DNA of 64,000 nucleotides from JAFKFH01 sp017307375. GTDB taxonomy: Bacteria; Pseudomonadota; Alphaproteobacteria; Ferrovibrionales; Ferrovibrionaceae. The DNA lies in NCBI GenBank assembly GCA_965229335.1, contig OZ245874.1, positions 4,898,001 to 4,962,000 of the forward strand, written 5' to 3'. Position 1 is the first letter of the stretch. Each line of letters starts with the position of its first letter. The notes beneath the pieces are model-generated. The model was not told the origin of the DNA. It saw nothing but the letters and a program-made list of their open reading frames with translations, and did no database searches. Shown here piece by piece: positions 24,604-33,130 of this stretch. The position numbers were made by a program, and so were the translations under genes.

Positions 24604-25500
24604 TTACGCGCCTGGGTGGACGGGCTGGTGGTGCGGCGTCAACAGATGCTGGCGGGCCACGTCGACATAGCCGTCGTAGACAAGCCCGCCATTGCCGGCG
24701 ATCAGCGCATCGCGATGGGCACGGTAGAGGCGTGGGATTTCGTACCAGGGCAGATTGGGGCGCTGGTGATGCACGACATGCAGGTTGTTGTGCAGGAACA
24801 GCAGGCCGAGGATCGTGGCATTCTCCACGATCGCGGTACGATGGGCCGGCAGGCTGGCGGCGCGATGCTCGGCAAACGACCGGATCAGCTGCAGCATGTA
24901 GGCCGGATAGATCAGCAGGGTCGCATAGGCCCATAGCGGCATCCGGCAGACCACCACCAGCCACCAGACCACGACGGCGCAGGCCGCGAGATGCCTGGCC
25001 CAGATCGCCCGCGCCCGCCCCTCGCCGCGCCAGACCCGTCCGGCTTCGCGGATCAGGAACGCGATGATCGAACGGGCGGGACCGATCAGGATACGACCGG
25101 CCATCGTGTTGCACAGCACCGTCAGTGCCCGGTGCAGCCGCCCGCGACGAGCCCATTGGTCCGGCGTCAGATAATAGCTCTCGGTATCCTCGAGCGGATC
25201 GGTCAGGTAGGGCTCGCGGTGGTGGCGAAGATGCTCGATCCGATAGATCTCGTAGGGCAGCCACAGGTTCAGCGGCACGCCGCCGATCAGGTCGTTGACC
25301 ATCTGCGAGCGGGTCGGGTGGCCGTGCAGCACTTCGTGCTGCAGGCTCATATGCCAGGCCGTGAACCAGGCGCCCGCCAGCAGCACCGCCCACCAGGGCA
25401 GCACCTGATAGTTGAAGGTCACCGCAAGCCACCCACCGTAGATGGCGGCAATGAGAGCCCAGGTGGGCAGTTCGATCGAACGGATCCGGCGGCGGGGCAT
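24604..25500 (-). CDS. Membrane fatty acid desaturase
   Basis: The 298-residue integral membrane enzyme has the three histidine boxes of acyl desaturases/hydroxylases: WHMSLQHEVLHGHP near 55, RIEHLRHHREPY near 90, and HNNLHVVHHQRP near 235. These coordinate a di-iron centre facing the cytosol. About four hydrophobic segments surround them. The HEVLHGH first box resembles proteobacterial beta-carotene hydroxylase- and desaturase-like members annotated as fatty acid desaturases; the exact lipid substrate is not determined. Confidence 0.87.
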   Translation of the reverse strand: MPRRRIRSIELPTWALIAAIYGGWLAVTFNYQVLPWWAVLLAGAWFTAWHMSLQHEVLHGHPTRSQMVNDLIGGVPLNLWLPYEIYRIEHLRHHREPYLTDPLEDTESYYLTPDQWARRGRLHRALTVLCNTMAGRILIGPARSIIAFLIREAGRVWRGEGRARAIWARHLAACAVVVWWLVVVCRMPLWAYATLLIYPAYMLQLIRSFAEHRAASLPAHRTAIVENATILGLLFLHNNLHVVHHQRPNLPWYEIPRLYRAHRDALIAGNGGLVYDGYVDVARQHLLTPHHQPVHPGA

Positions 25501-25640
25501 CTGTCATATCCAGGCTGAAGCGCCCTGATATCAAAGACTTGCCGGGAAGTTGCGGCAACGCGGGAATGCGCACATTCCGCCTTACTTGGTAACTGAAATC
25601 TCTTTATGATGTGCTTTCACGACAAGTGATGTGGAATCAC

Positions 25641-26486
25641 ATGGACCGCCGAGATACCGTCAAGACCTTCCGTGACCGGCTGGCCGCCGTGATCGATCGG
25701 TCCGGCCTCAGCCAGACCGCCTACGCCCAGGCGGTGGGCATCGATCGCTCGACCCTCTCGCAATTGCTGTCGGAAGCAAACGACCGGCTGCCGCGCGCCG
25801 ATTCCCTGGTCGCGATCGCCGAGCAGTCCAAGGTTTCGCTCGACTGGCTGCTGGGGCTCACCCAGCGCGACCAACTCGGCACCGATATCGTGGCGGAGGC
25901 GATGACGGTCGAGCACGACGCCCCCTCACCGATCGACGAGCGGTTGATGCGCTGGCATGTCGAAGCCGAGGGCTACAAGATCCGGACGGTACCGTCGAAC
26001 TTCCCGGACCTGCTGAAGACGGAAGCGGTGCTGCGCTTCGAATATGACGAGTTTGCCGGCCGCGGGCCCCAGCGCGGCATCGAGACCGCACATGCCCGGC
26101 TCGCCTACATGCGGCGGCCCGACAGCGACATGGAGGCCTGCGACGAATTCCAGGCGCTCGAAGCCTTCGCCCGGGGCGAGGGACGATGGCGCGGACTCAG
26201 CGCCACCGTCCGCAAGGCCCAGATCGACCGGCTGATCGAACTGACCGAAGAACTTTATCCTACCTTTCGCTGGTACCTCTACGACCGGCGCCAGGTCTAT
26301 TCCGCGCCACTGACGATCTTCGGGCCGCTGCGGGCTGCGGTCTATATCGGGCAGATGTATTTCGTGTTCAACGCGACCGAGCAGATCCGCACGCTGTCGC
26401 GCCATTTCGACACGCTGATCCGTGCCGCCGTCTACCGCCCGACCGACGTGCCGCGCTTCCTGCGCCAGTTGCGCGGCGAGGTGTGA
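25641..26486 (+). CDS. XRE-type helix-turn-helix transcriptional regulator
   Basis: The 281-residue protein has an N-terminal Cro/CI-type HTH (about 8-65: GLSQTAYAQAVGIDRSTLSQLLS, then SLDWLLGLT) and a 200-residue C-terminal domain I do not recognise, ending LSRHFDTLIRAAVYRPTD. That domain may sense a ligand. ATG 25641 gives the shortest good N-terminus; ATG 25629 and GTG 25611 are in frame, and none has a strong Shine-Dalgarno. It ends against the convergent binding-protein gene (TGATCA, no gap). Confidence 0.82.
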   Translation: MDRRDTVKTFRDRLAAVIDRSGLSQTAYAQAVGIDRSTLSQLLSEANDRLPRADSLVAIAEQSKVSLDWLLGLTQRDQLGTDIVAEAMTVEHDAPSPIDERLMRWHVEAEGYKIRTVPSNFPDLLKTEAVLRFEYDEFAGRGPQRGIETAHARLAYMRRPDSDMEACDEFQALEAFARGEGRWRGLSATVRKAQIDRLIELTEELYPTFRWYLYDRRQVYSAPLTIFGPLRAAVYIGQMYFVFNATEQIRTLSRHFDTLIRAAVYRPTDVPRFLRQLRGEV

Positions 26487-27245
26487 TCAGAATTCGGAAG
26501 GCTGCTTCGTCGCGCGCAAGGGCGCGATGATCCGGTCGTACTCGCCCGAGGCGCGCAAGGCGGCAAAGGCCTTACCAAGCCGGTCGACGACGGCGGGCGG
26601 AACGTTGAGGGAGACCGCAACCCAGAACGACAGCGGTTCGACCGGCGCCGAAACCACCAGCAGCTTTTTGTCCAGCCCCAGCCCGTCCCAGGTGGCGCGC
26701 CCGACCGCGGCGGTGGCAAACCACGCATCGACCCGACCCGCCGCCAGCATCCGCGCATTGTCGATCTCGCTGTCGGCGGTGCGGAAGTTCGCCAGCCCGG
26801 CCGTGCGCAGGACCGTCACCAGTTCGGACCCGCGCATCACCGTGATCGACCGGAAACGGCCGGCATCGGCCAGATTGCCGGCGGTCTCCGTCCCAATGCG
26901 GGTCAACAGGACAGCGTCGTCGGCGAATACCTCGCCGATCCATTGAAACCGTGCCTCGCGCTCGGCGGTACGCAGCAGCGCCGGGTAGAGCGTGTTGCCG
27001 CGATCGAGCATCAGCAACGCCCGCTCGAAAGGCACGATCGAGACGGCGGGGTCGATGCCGGCCTCCAGCGCCAGGCGCTGAACCAGACGGATTGCCGGAC
27101 CATCGGCGGTGCCGCTGCCGGTGTCGACGACATAAGGCGGGCGGACCGGCGTGACGATACGAACCGGCTCGTCGGCCAGGACCGGTAACGCCGCCTGCAG
27201 CACGGCACCAACACAAAAAAGGAGTAGCAGCGCGCGATGAAGCAT
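26487..27245 (-). CDS. Periplasmic solute-binding protein, polar amino-acid type (family 3)
   Basis: The 252-residue protein has a Sec signal (ALLLLFCVGAVLQAALPVLA, cleavage before DEP) and a mature domain of the family 3 periplasmic binding fold: RIVTPVRPPYVVDTGSGTADG, IVPFERALLMLDRG, a middle FQWIGEVFADDAVLL and SFWVAVSLNVPPAVVDRLGKAF. No permease or ATPase gene is adjacent, so it may be an orphan receptor or sensor-like protein. This subfamily (ligand-gated with FERAL) is common as stand-alone genes. Confidence 0.8.
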   Translation of the reverse strand: MLHRALLLLFCVGAVLQAALPVLADEPVRIVTPVRPPYVVDTGSGTADGPAIRLVQRLALEAGIDPAVSIVPFERALLMLDRGNTLYPALLRTAEREARFQWIGEVFADDAVLLTRIGTETAGNLADAGRFRSITVMRGSELVTVLRTAGLANFRTADSEIDNARMLAAGRVDAWFATAAVGRATWDGLGLDKKLLVVSAPVEPLSFWVAVSLNVPPAVVDRLGKAFAALRASGEYDRIIAPLRATKQPSEF

Positions 27246-27290
27246 CCTGCCGCCTCCATCCCTGATGTAGCCGGAATCATATACGGCTAT

Positions 27291-28226
27291 TCAGCCTGCC
27301 GATGCAGCAGGTGCTTTGTCACGAATTGCATTCAGGATCACCCGCGCCCGTCGGCTCAGCGCCCGGCTGCGATAAACCGCATGGATCTCCGGCTGACGGC
27401 CGGACGGCGGTATCACGATATAGCCGGGGCAGACCCGGACCAGCCGCCCCGCCGCTATCAGCGGATCGGCGATCCAGCTGGCGATCCTGCCAACGCCCAG
27501 GCCACGCTGGACCAGCGCGACCAGGGCCTCGCCACTGTCGACCCGATGCGCCGGCGTGATGCGCAGCCGATGTCGCTCGTCGCCGCGGCGCAATGTCCAG
27601 TCGCTCAGGATGCGGGGACCGGTATGCATCACCACGCGATGCCGCGCGAGATCCCCGGGGACAAGGGCCAGACCATGCGCCGCGACATAGCCGGGGCTGG
27701 CGCAGAGATAGCGCTGATAGCGCCACAAGGTCTGACCGATCAGGTCGCTGTCGCTCGGGAATGCGCCACGGATGGCGAAGTCGAGGCCGGCCTGGGCCGG
27801 ATCGAGGCGCGCGTCGGTGTAGGTGACGTCGAGCCGCAGGTTCTCGTGCCGCCCGGCGATGTCGGCCAGCAACTCGGGCAGAAAAAAGCGCGCGAAAACT
27901 GCCGGGGCGGAAAAGCGGACCCAGCCGCGCAGGTCGAGACCCGCGCGCGATACCGCCTCGGTGCCCGCCTGCAACTGTCGCAGTGCGGCCTTGGCGATTT
28001 CGTAATAGCTCTCGCCCGCCGGCGTCAGGGCGACGGCACGCCGGGTGCGGCTGATCAGTTCCTGCCCGACCAGCGCCTCGACCGCCTGGACCGCCCGGGT
28101 GGTCGAACTGGGCGTGGCACCGAGCGCACGCGCGGCATCGACGAAAGACCGCTTCTCCGCCACCAGGCAGAAGGCGGAAAGCTCGGCGATGCGCAGGGAT
28201 TCGAGCCGATCCTTGGTGCGGGCCAT
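27291..28226 (-). CDS. LysR-family transcriptional regulator
   Basis: The 311-residue regulator has an N-terminal winged HTH (RIAELSAFCLVAEKRSFVDA, ATPSSTTRAVQAVEALVG) and an LysR substrate domain (RGWVRFSAPAVFARFFLPEL). It is divergent from the threonine dehydratase-like gene at 28314 with two dyads in the 87-bp gap, so it probably controls that gene and itself. No Shine-Dalgarno is visible ahead of the ATG. Confidence 0.92.
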   Translation of the reverse strand: MARTKDRLESLRIAELSAFCLVAEKRSFVDAARALGATPSSTTRAVQAVEALVGQELISRTRRAVALTPAGESYYEIAKAALRQLQAGTEAVSRAGLDLRGWVRFSAPAVFARFFLPELLADIAGRHENLRLDVTYTDARLDPAQAGLDFAIRGAFPSDSDLIGQTLWRYQRYLCASPGYVAAHGLALVPGDLARHRVVMHTGPRILSDWTLRRGDERHRLRITPAHRVDSGEALVALVQRGLGVGRIASWIADPLIAAGRLVRVCPGYIVIPPSGRQPEIHAVYRSRALSRRARVILNAIRDKAPAASAG

Positions 28227-28228
28227 CG

Positions 28229-28262
28229 TTGCAATTTATGCAATATGACGTTGCGATACAAC
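28229..28262. promoter_or_regulatory. Two LysR-type dyads in the divergent promoter region
   Basis: TTGCA-N5-TGCAA (28229-28243) and GTTG-N5-CAAC (28250-28262) are both perfect interrupted dyads with centres about 20 bp, two helical turns, apart. The first fits the T-N11-A rule for LysR boxes and lies 2 bases upstream of the regulator start. Together they look like the recognition and activation sites of the adjacent LysR protein. Confidence 0.65.
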
Positions 28263-28313
28263 GGCACCGTCCCGGCATAGGCTCGCCGCCACCAGATCCA
28301 TGCGAGGCTTCCG

Positions 28314-29282
28314 ATGTCCCTGACCCTTCCGACCTATGACGACGTCGTCGCCGCAGCCGCGCGGCTCGCCGGCCAGGCGCACCGCACGCCGGTCCTGACC
28401 TCGCGTACCGCCGATGCGCGGACCGGCGCCCGGCTGTTCTTCAAGGCCGAGAACTTCCAGCGGGCCGGCGCCTTCAAGTTCCGCGGCGCCTACAACGCGA
28501 TCTCGGCCCTGCCGCCGGAAGCGCGGGCCCGCGGTGTCGTCACCTACTCCTCCGGCAACCATGCCCAGGCACTGGCCGCGGCGGGCGGGCTGCTGGGTGT
28601 CTCGGTCACCATCGTCATGCCGCAGGATGCGCCGGCGATCAAACGTGCGGCAACCGCCGGTTACGGCGGGGAGATCGTCCTCTATGACCGCTATGGTGCC
28701 GACAGCCGCGAAGCGATCGCCGCGCGGATCTGCGCCGAGCGCGGGGCGACCTTGATTCCGCCCTACGATCACCCCGACGTCATCGCCGGCCAGGGTACCG
28801 CGGCGAAGGAACTGATCGAGGAGGTCGGCCCCCTCGATGTCTTGATCGTCTGCCTCGGCGGCGGCGGGTTCCTGTCGGGCTCGGCCCTGTCGGCGGCGGC
28901 GCTCAGCCCCGGCTGCGCGGTCGTCGGCGTCGAGCCGGAAGCCGGCAATGACGGCCAGCGCTCGTTCCGGTCGGGCGAGATCGTGCGGATCGCCATTCCG
29001 AAATCGATCGCCGACGGGGCGCTGACCCCCTATCTCGGCGACTACACCTTCCCGATCATCCGCAAGCTGGTGAAGGACATCGTCACCGTCACCGACGACC
29101 AGCTCGTCCAGGCGATGCGCTTCTTCGCTGAGCGGATGAAGATGGTGGTCGAGCCCACCGGCTGCCTCGCCGCGGCCGCGGCGCTCGACGAGGTCTATCC
29201 GGTCAGGGGCAAGCGGGTCGGGGTGCTGCTGTCGGGCGGCAATGTCGACCTCGCCGCCTTCGCCAGGTTCATCGCCGACTAG
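28314..29282 (+). CDS. Threonine/serine (or 3-hydroxyaspartate) ammonia-lyase, PLP-dependent
   Basis: The 322-residue enzyme is a small fold type II lyase without a regulatory ACT domain. PLP lysine is in FKFRGAYNA (about residue 57), the substrate loop is SSGNHAQALA, the phosphate loop is LGGGGFLSG (about 182), and the C-terminal SGGN near 310 binds the pyridine nitrogen. The overall pattern with MPQDAPAIKRAAT matches L-threo-3-hydroxyaspartate ammonia-lyase, serine racemase and IlvA-type short lyases, which sequence alone does not separate. A LysR gene is divergent. Confidence 0.88.
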   Translation: MSLTLPTYDDVVAAAARLAGQAHRTPVLTSRTADARTGARLFFKAENFQRAGAFKFRGAYNAISALPPEARARGVVTYSSGNHAQALAAAGGLLGVSVTIVMPQDAPAIKRAATAGYGGEIVLYDRYGADSREAIAARICAERGATLIPPYDHPDVIAGQGTAAKELIEEVGPLDVLIVCLGGGGFLSGSALSAAALSPGCAVVGVEPEAGNDGQRSFRSGEIVRIAIPKSIADGALTPYLGDYTFPIIRKLVKDIVTVTDDQLVQAMRFFAERMKMVVEPTGCLAAAAALDEVYPVRGKRVGVLLSGGNVDLAAFARFIAD

Positions 29283-29296
29283 ATATTTGGAAAAGT

Positions 29297-29335
29297 CGTC
29301 ATTCCGGGCGGCGCCAGGCGGCGTCCGGAATGACG
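29297..29335. terminator. Large hairpin between convergent genes (candidate bidirectional terminator or dispersed repeat)
   Basis: An 11-bp perfect inverted repeat (CGTCATTCCGG and CCGGAATGACG) flanks a GC-rich 17-base loop with an inner CGCC-A-GGCG stem. It sits 15 bases past the ammonia-lyase stop and 21 bases before the convergent cyclodeaminase stop. There is no long T-run on either strand, so it may terminate poorly. The CGTCATTCCGG arm is of the type seen in dispersed intergenic repeats. Confidence 0.6.
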
Positions 29336-29356
29336 GTCGTGATCCTGCCGGTCAGG

Positions 29357-30361
29357 TCACGCGAACGGCAGGGTCTGACCGAGGCCTTGCCGGGCCGCCT
29401 TCGCCAGCAGCGCATGGCCGAGCGCGATATCGCTGAGCGACAGGCCGCGATGCCAGAACAGGATGGTCTCGTCGTCGCGCTCGCGGCCGGTCTTCCTGCC
29501 GGCGACGATCTGGCCGAGCTCGGCATGCAGGTTGTTCTCGTTCAACTTGTCCTGGTCGACATGCTGGCGCAGCGCGCCGAACGGCAGGCCCTTGCGGCAC
29601 TGCCCCCAGTCGTCGACGACCATCTTGTCCATGATGTCGGTCAGCGACAGTTCGACCGCGCTCATCGTGCCATAGGGCACCACGAACGCGCCCTTCTTGA
29701 TCCACGAGGTCTTCAGCATCGGCGTCGGCTCGGGCAGGCGCGAGGCCTCGACGATGACGTCGGCGCCCCGAAGGCAGCTCTCCCAATCCTCGGTCGCGAC
29801 GACCTTCTTGCCGAGGTCCCGCGACAGCTTGTCGGCAAAGCCGTCGCGGCTTTCCTTGCGGCGGGAATGGACACGAATCTCCTCGAAGTCGAAGAAATGG
29901 TCGAGCAGCCGCACGTTCCAGTAGGCGGTGCCGCGCGCGCCGATATGCCCCAGCACCTTCGCCCCCTTGCGGCCGAGATACTTGCCGCCCAGCGCGGTGA
30001 TCGCGCCCGTCCGCATCTCGGTGATCGCGGTGGCGTCGATGATCGCCTTCGGCATGCCGGTCTCGGGGTCGAACAGGTTCAGCACCGCCATCTCGGAGGG
30101 CAGGCCCTGCTTATAGTTGTCGACGAAATCGCCGACGATCTTGACGCCGGCGAGGCCCAGCGGCTTGACCACGCCGCGCAGCACGTTGAAGTGGCCCTTG
30201 TCCGAACTCTCCGGGATCAGGTGCATCCGCGGCTCGATCACCGTCTGGCCATTGCCCTGGGCGCGCAGGCCTTCCTCGACCGCGGCCAGGATTTCCTCGT
30301 CGGCCAGGGCCAGCTTCTCGACGTCGTGGCCGTTCAGATAGGTGATCGAAATCGCGGGCAT
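29357..30361 (-). CDS. Ornithine cyclodeaminase / mu-crystallin family protein
   Basis: The 334-residue protein belongs to the NAD(P)-dependent ornithine cyclodeaminase/alanine dehydrogenase/ketimine reductase family. ATAITEMRTGAITALGGKYL corresponds to the substrate-binding region with Arg, and LGHIGARGTAYW is the dinucleotide loop. HSRRKESRDGFADKL follows as the NAD ribose-binding segment. The ATG follows the stop of the ABC ATPase gene by 2 bases, so it is the last gene of the importer operon. It probably deaminates or reduces the imported amino compound; the substrate is unknown. Confidence 0.85.
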   Translation of the reverse strand: MPAISITYLNGHDVEKLALADEEILAAVEEGLRAQGNGQTVIEPRMHLIPESSDKGHFNVLRGVVKPLGLAGVKIVGDFVDNYKQGLPSEMAVLNLFDPETGMPKAIIDATAITEMRTGAITALGGKYLGRKGAKVLGHIGARGTAYWNVRLLDHFFDFEEIRVHSRRKESRDGFADKLSRDLGKKVVATEDWESCLRGADVIVEASRLPEPTPMLKTSWIKKGAFVVPYGTMSAVELSLTDIMDKMVVDDWGQCRKGLPFGALRQHVDQDKLNENNLHAELGQIVAGRKTGRERDDETILFWHRGLSLSDIALGHALLAKAARQGLGQTLPFA

Positions 30362-30363
30362 GG

Positions 30364-31311
30364 CTACTCCTGGTCGGTCAGCGGGAAATGGCAGGCGACG
30401 TTCTGGCCCCGGCCGACGGGGCGCAAGTCGGGGGCTTCGGCGCGACAGCGATCCTGCGCCATCGGGCAGCGCGTCTGGAACCGGCAGCCCGGCGGCAGAT
30501 TGAAGGGGCTGGGTACCTCGCCCTCGAGGATGACGTGCTTGCGCTTGCGCTCGGGATCGATCACCGGGTTGGCCGAGATCAGCGCGCGGGTATAGGGATG
30601 GGCCGGTGCCCGGAATACAGTGGGGGTCGGTCCGGTCTCGACCAGCTTGCCGAGATACATGACTGCGACGCTGTCGGTCACCTTGCGCACGACGCTCAGG
30701 TTGTGGCTGACCATCAGGTAGGTCAGGCCCAGCCGCTGCTGCAGGTCGTGCATCAGGTTGAGCAGGTCGCCCTGGATCGATACGTCGAGGCCCGCGGTCG
30801 GTTCGTCGGCGACGACAAGACGCGGATTCAGGATCAGCGCCCGGGCAATGCCGACACGGCGGGCCTGACCGCCCGATACCTGATGGGGGTAGCGGTCGAG
30901 CTGGGCTTCCTTCAGCCCGATCGCCGACATCAGGTCGAGCACCCGCGGCCAATGGTCCTTGAGCTTGAGGCCGTGGATGACCAGCGGTTCCTCGAGAATG
31001 CGGCGGAGCGTCAGGCGCGGCGACAGGGACGAGGCCGGATCCTGGAAGATCATCTGGGCCTGGGCGCGGAACCACATGCGTTCCGGCCCCTTGAAGCCGG
31101 TCACGTCCCGCCCGTCGAAGCGCACCTGGCCCCGGGTCGGTGCGATCAGGCCGAGCACCACCTTGATCAGCGTGGTCTTGCCCGACCCGCTCTCCCCGAC
31201 CAGGCCGAGCGTACCGCCCTGGTTCAGCGTGAAGGTCGCGCCGTCGACCGCATGGACGGTCCCGCCATAGACGACCGAGACGTCATCGATCTCGAGCAGC
31301 GGGGCGGTCAT
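30364..31311 (-). CDS. Dipeptide/oligopeptide ABC transporter ATPase (DppF-like)
   Basis: The 315-residue ATPase has Walker A GESGSGKTT near 41, QMIFQDPASSLSPRLT, signature VSGGQARRVGIARAL, and Walker B LVVADEPTAGLD. The C-terminal oligopeptide-transporter tail with CRFQTRCPMAQDRC (four-Cys Fe-S-type cluster motif) is typical of Opp/Dpp ATPases. The start ATG at 31311 overlaps the upstream ATPase stop (ATGA); the longer frame is read-through of the preceding gene. Confidence 0.94.
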   Translation of the reverse strand: MTAPLLEIDDVSVVYGGTVHAVDGATFTLNQGGTLGLVGESGSGKTTLIKVVLGLIAPTRGQVRFDGRDVTGFKGPERMWFRAQAQMIFQDPASSLSPRLTLRRILEEPLVIHGLKLKDHWPRVLDLMSAIGLKEAQLDRYPHQVSGGQARRVGIARALILNPRLVVADEPTAGLDVSIQGDLLNLMHDLQQRLGLTYLMVSHNLSVVRKVTDSVAVMYLGKLVETGPTPTVFRAPAHPYTRALISANPVIDPERKRKHVILEGEVPSPFNLPPGCRFQTRCPMAQDRCRAEAPDLRPVGRGQNVACHFPLTDQE

Positions 31312-32279
31312 GCGAGCACGCAGGCGGCGCGGTGGCCCGGCGCCAGTTCGCGCAGCGGCGGGACGGCCTGGCGGCAGCGCGGCTCGGCCTGGCCGCAGCG
31401 GGCGGCGAAGATACAGGCGGGTTCGAGGTCGAACAGGTCGGGGACGTTGCCGGGGATCGAGCGCAGCGCCGTGTCCTCGCCATCCTCCTCGCTGATCTCG
31501 CAGGACAGCAGGGCGCGGGTATAGGGATGGCGCGGCGACAGGAACAGGTCGCGCGACGAGGCCTGCTCGACCACGCTGCCGGCATACATGACCACCACCT
31601 CGTCGCACAGGGTCGAGATGACGCCGAGGCTGTGCGAGATGAACAGGATCGAGCCGGAGAAATTCTCGCGGATCTGTTCGAGCAGCCGGATGATCTGGGC
31701 CTCGATGGTGACGTCGAGTGCCGTCGTCGGCTCGTCGGCGATCAGCAGGTCGGGTTCGACCAGCAGCGCCATCGCGATCATGATGCGCTGGCGCATGCCG
31801 CCGGAGAACTGATGGGGATAGGCGGCGATCCGGCGCACCGGATCGGGAATGCCGACCTTGGCCATCATCTCGAGCGCGCGGTCGCGCAACTCGCGCTTCG
31901 AGCGGCCGGGAAACTTGCCGCGCTGGATATCGACCATCTGGGTCTCGATGGTGAAGACCGGGTTCAGCGCGGTCATCGGATCCTGGAAGATCATCGCGAC
32001 CTTGTTGCCGCGCACCCTGGCCATGCCGGCGGGGTCGAGGCCAAGCAGGTCGGTGCCGTCCAGCCGCACCTCGCCCGACAGCCGCGACAGATTGGGCGGC
32101 AGCAGCCGCATGATGACGGATGCCAGCGTCGACTTGCCCGATCCGCTTTCGCCGACCACGCCGACGATGCGGTTGCGCGGGATCGTCAGGTTGACCTGGC
32201 GCAGCACCTGGGCGGTACCTCGGGCCGTGGCGTAGTCGAGGTCGAGATTGCGGACCTCGAGCAGCGGACTGGTGGTCAT
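31308..32279 (-). CDS. Dipeptide/oligopeptide ABC transporter ATPase (DppD-like)
   Basis: The 323-residue partner ATPase has Walker A GESGSGKST, MIFQDPMTALNPVFT, signature FSGGMRQR, Walker B LLIADEPTTALDVT, and the cysteine-rich tail CIFAARCGQAEPRC. I use ATG 32279 (start TTSPLLEVRNLDLDY) because a GGGGGCGG stretch lies ahead. ATG 32297 overlaps the permease stop in an ATGA and is an equally coupled alternative. Confidence 0.93.
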   Translation of the reverse strand: MTTSPLLEVRNLDLDYATARGTAQVLRQVNLTIPRNRIVGVVGESGSGKSTLASVIMRLLPPNLSRLSGEVRLDGTDLLGLDPAGMARVRGNKVAMIFQDPMTALNPVFTIETQMVDIQRGKFPGRSKRELRDRALEMMAKVGIPDPVRRIAAYPHQFSGGMRQRIMIAMALLVEPDLLIADEPTTALDVTIEAQIIRLLEQIRENFSGSILFISHSLGVISTLCDEVVVMYAGSVVEQASSRDLFLSPRHPYTRALLSCEISEEDGEDTALRSIPGNVPDLFDLEPACIFAARCGQAEPRCRQAVPPLRELAPGHRAACVLA

Positions 32280-32293
32280 CGTGCCGCCCCCGT

Positions 32294-33130
32294 TCATCGA
32301 TCGGTCTTCAGCTTGGGGTCGATGGCGTCGCGCAGCGCTTCGCCGAACAGGGTGAAGCCGAGGGTCGCGAGGGTCAGCATCAGGCCCGCGAAGGCCACCG
32401 GCCAGATCGTCTCGGTCAGGTTGGCATAGCCGTCGTTCAGCAGCGTGCCCCAACTGGCCAAGGGGGGCGGCACGCCGACGCCGAGAAAGGACAGGCCGGC
32501 CTCGATGGTGATGACGACCGGAATGTCCATCGAGGCGAGCACGACCAGCGGCCCCATGATGTTGGGCACGATATGGACCAGCACCAGCCGGGCGCGCGAG
32601 GCGCCGAGCACGCGCTCGGCCTCGAGGAACGGCGCATTCTTCAGCGACAGCACCTGGGCGCGGGCGACGCGCCCGAAATGCGGCAGCAGCGTGATCGAGA
32701 CGATCAGGACGACCTTGCCTAGCCCGGGCCCCAGCAGGGCGACGACCGCCAGGGCGAAAACCAGGCTCGGGAACGACGAGATGATGTCGAACAGGATCAG
32801 GATCGCCCGCTCGACCTCACGCGGCGCATAGGCCGCGCCGATGCCCATCAGCGTGCCGACGACCAGCGAGACGATGATGGTCGAGACCGCGACCAGCAGC
32901 GCGGTCTGGGTGCCGTAGAGCATCCGGCTGAACAGGTCGCGGCCGAGATGGTCGGTGCCCATCGGGTGGATCCAGGTCGGATCCGAGAAACGGTTGAGAA
33001 TGTCGAGTTCGTTGGGATCGTAGGGCGAGATCACCTGGGCGCCGAGGCCCATGATCAGGATCAGCACCACCAGGATCAGCCCGAGCCGGCCGGTCGAGCG
33101 GCGCCAGATCTGCGCGATGACGCCGCGCAT
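32294..33130 (-). CDS. Dipeptide-type ABC transporter permease (DppC-like)
   Basis: The 278-residue permease has a first hydrophobic segment LGLILVVLILIMGLGAQ, the typical HPMGTDHLGRDLFSRMLYG loop, and about five further segments. The coupling loop AERVLGASRARLVLVHIVPN lies near 175. Its ATG shares a base with the DppB-like stop (TGATG). Confidence 0.93.
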   Translation of the reverse strand: MRGVIAQIWRRSTGRLGLILVVLILIMGLGAQVISPYDPNELDILNRFSDPTWIHPMGTDHLGRDLFSRMLYGTQTALLVAVSTIIVSLVVGTLMGIGAAYAPREVERAILILFDIISSFPSLVFALAVVALLGPGLGKVVLIVSITLLPHFGRVARAQVLSLKNAPFLEAERVLGASRARLVLVHIVPNIMGPLVVLASMDIPVVITIEAGLSFLGVGVPPPLASWGTLLNDGYANLTETIWPVAFAGLMLTLATLGFTLFGEALRDAIDPKLKTDR

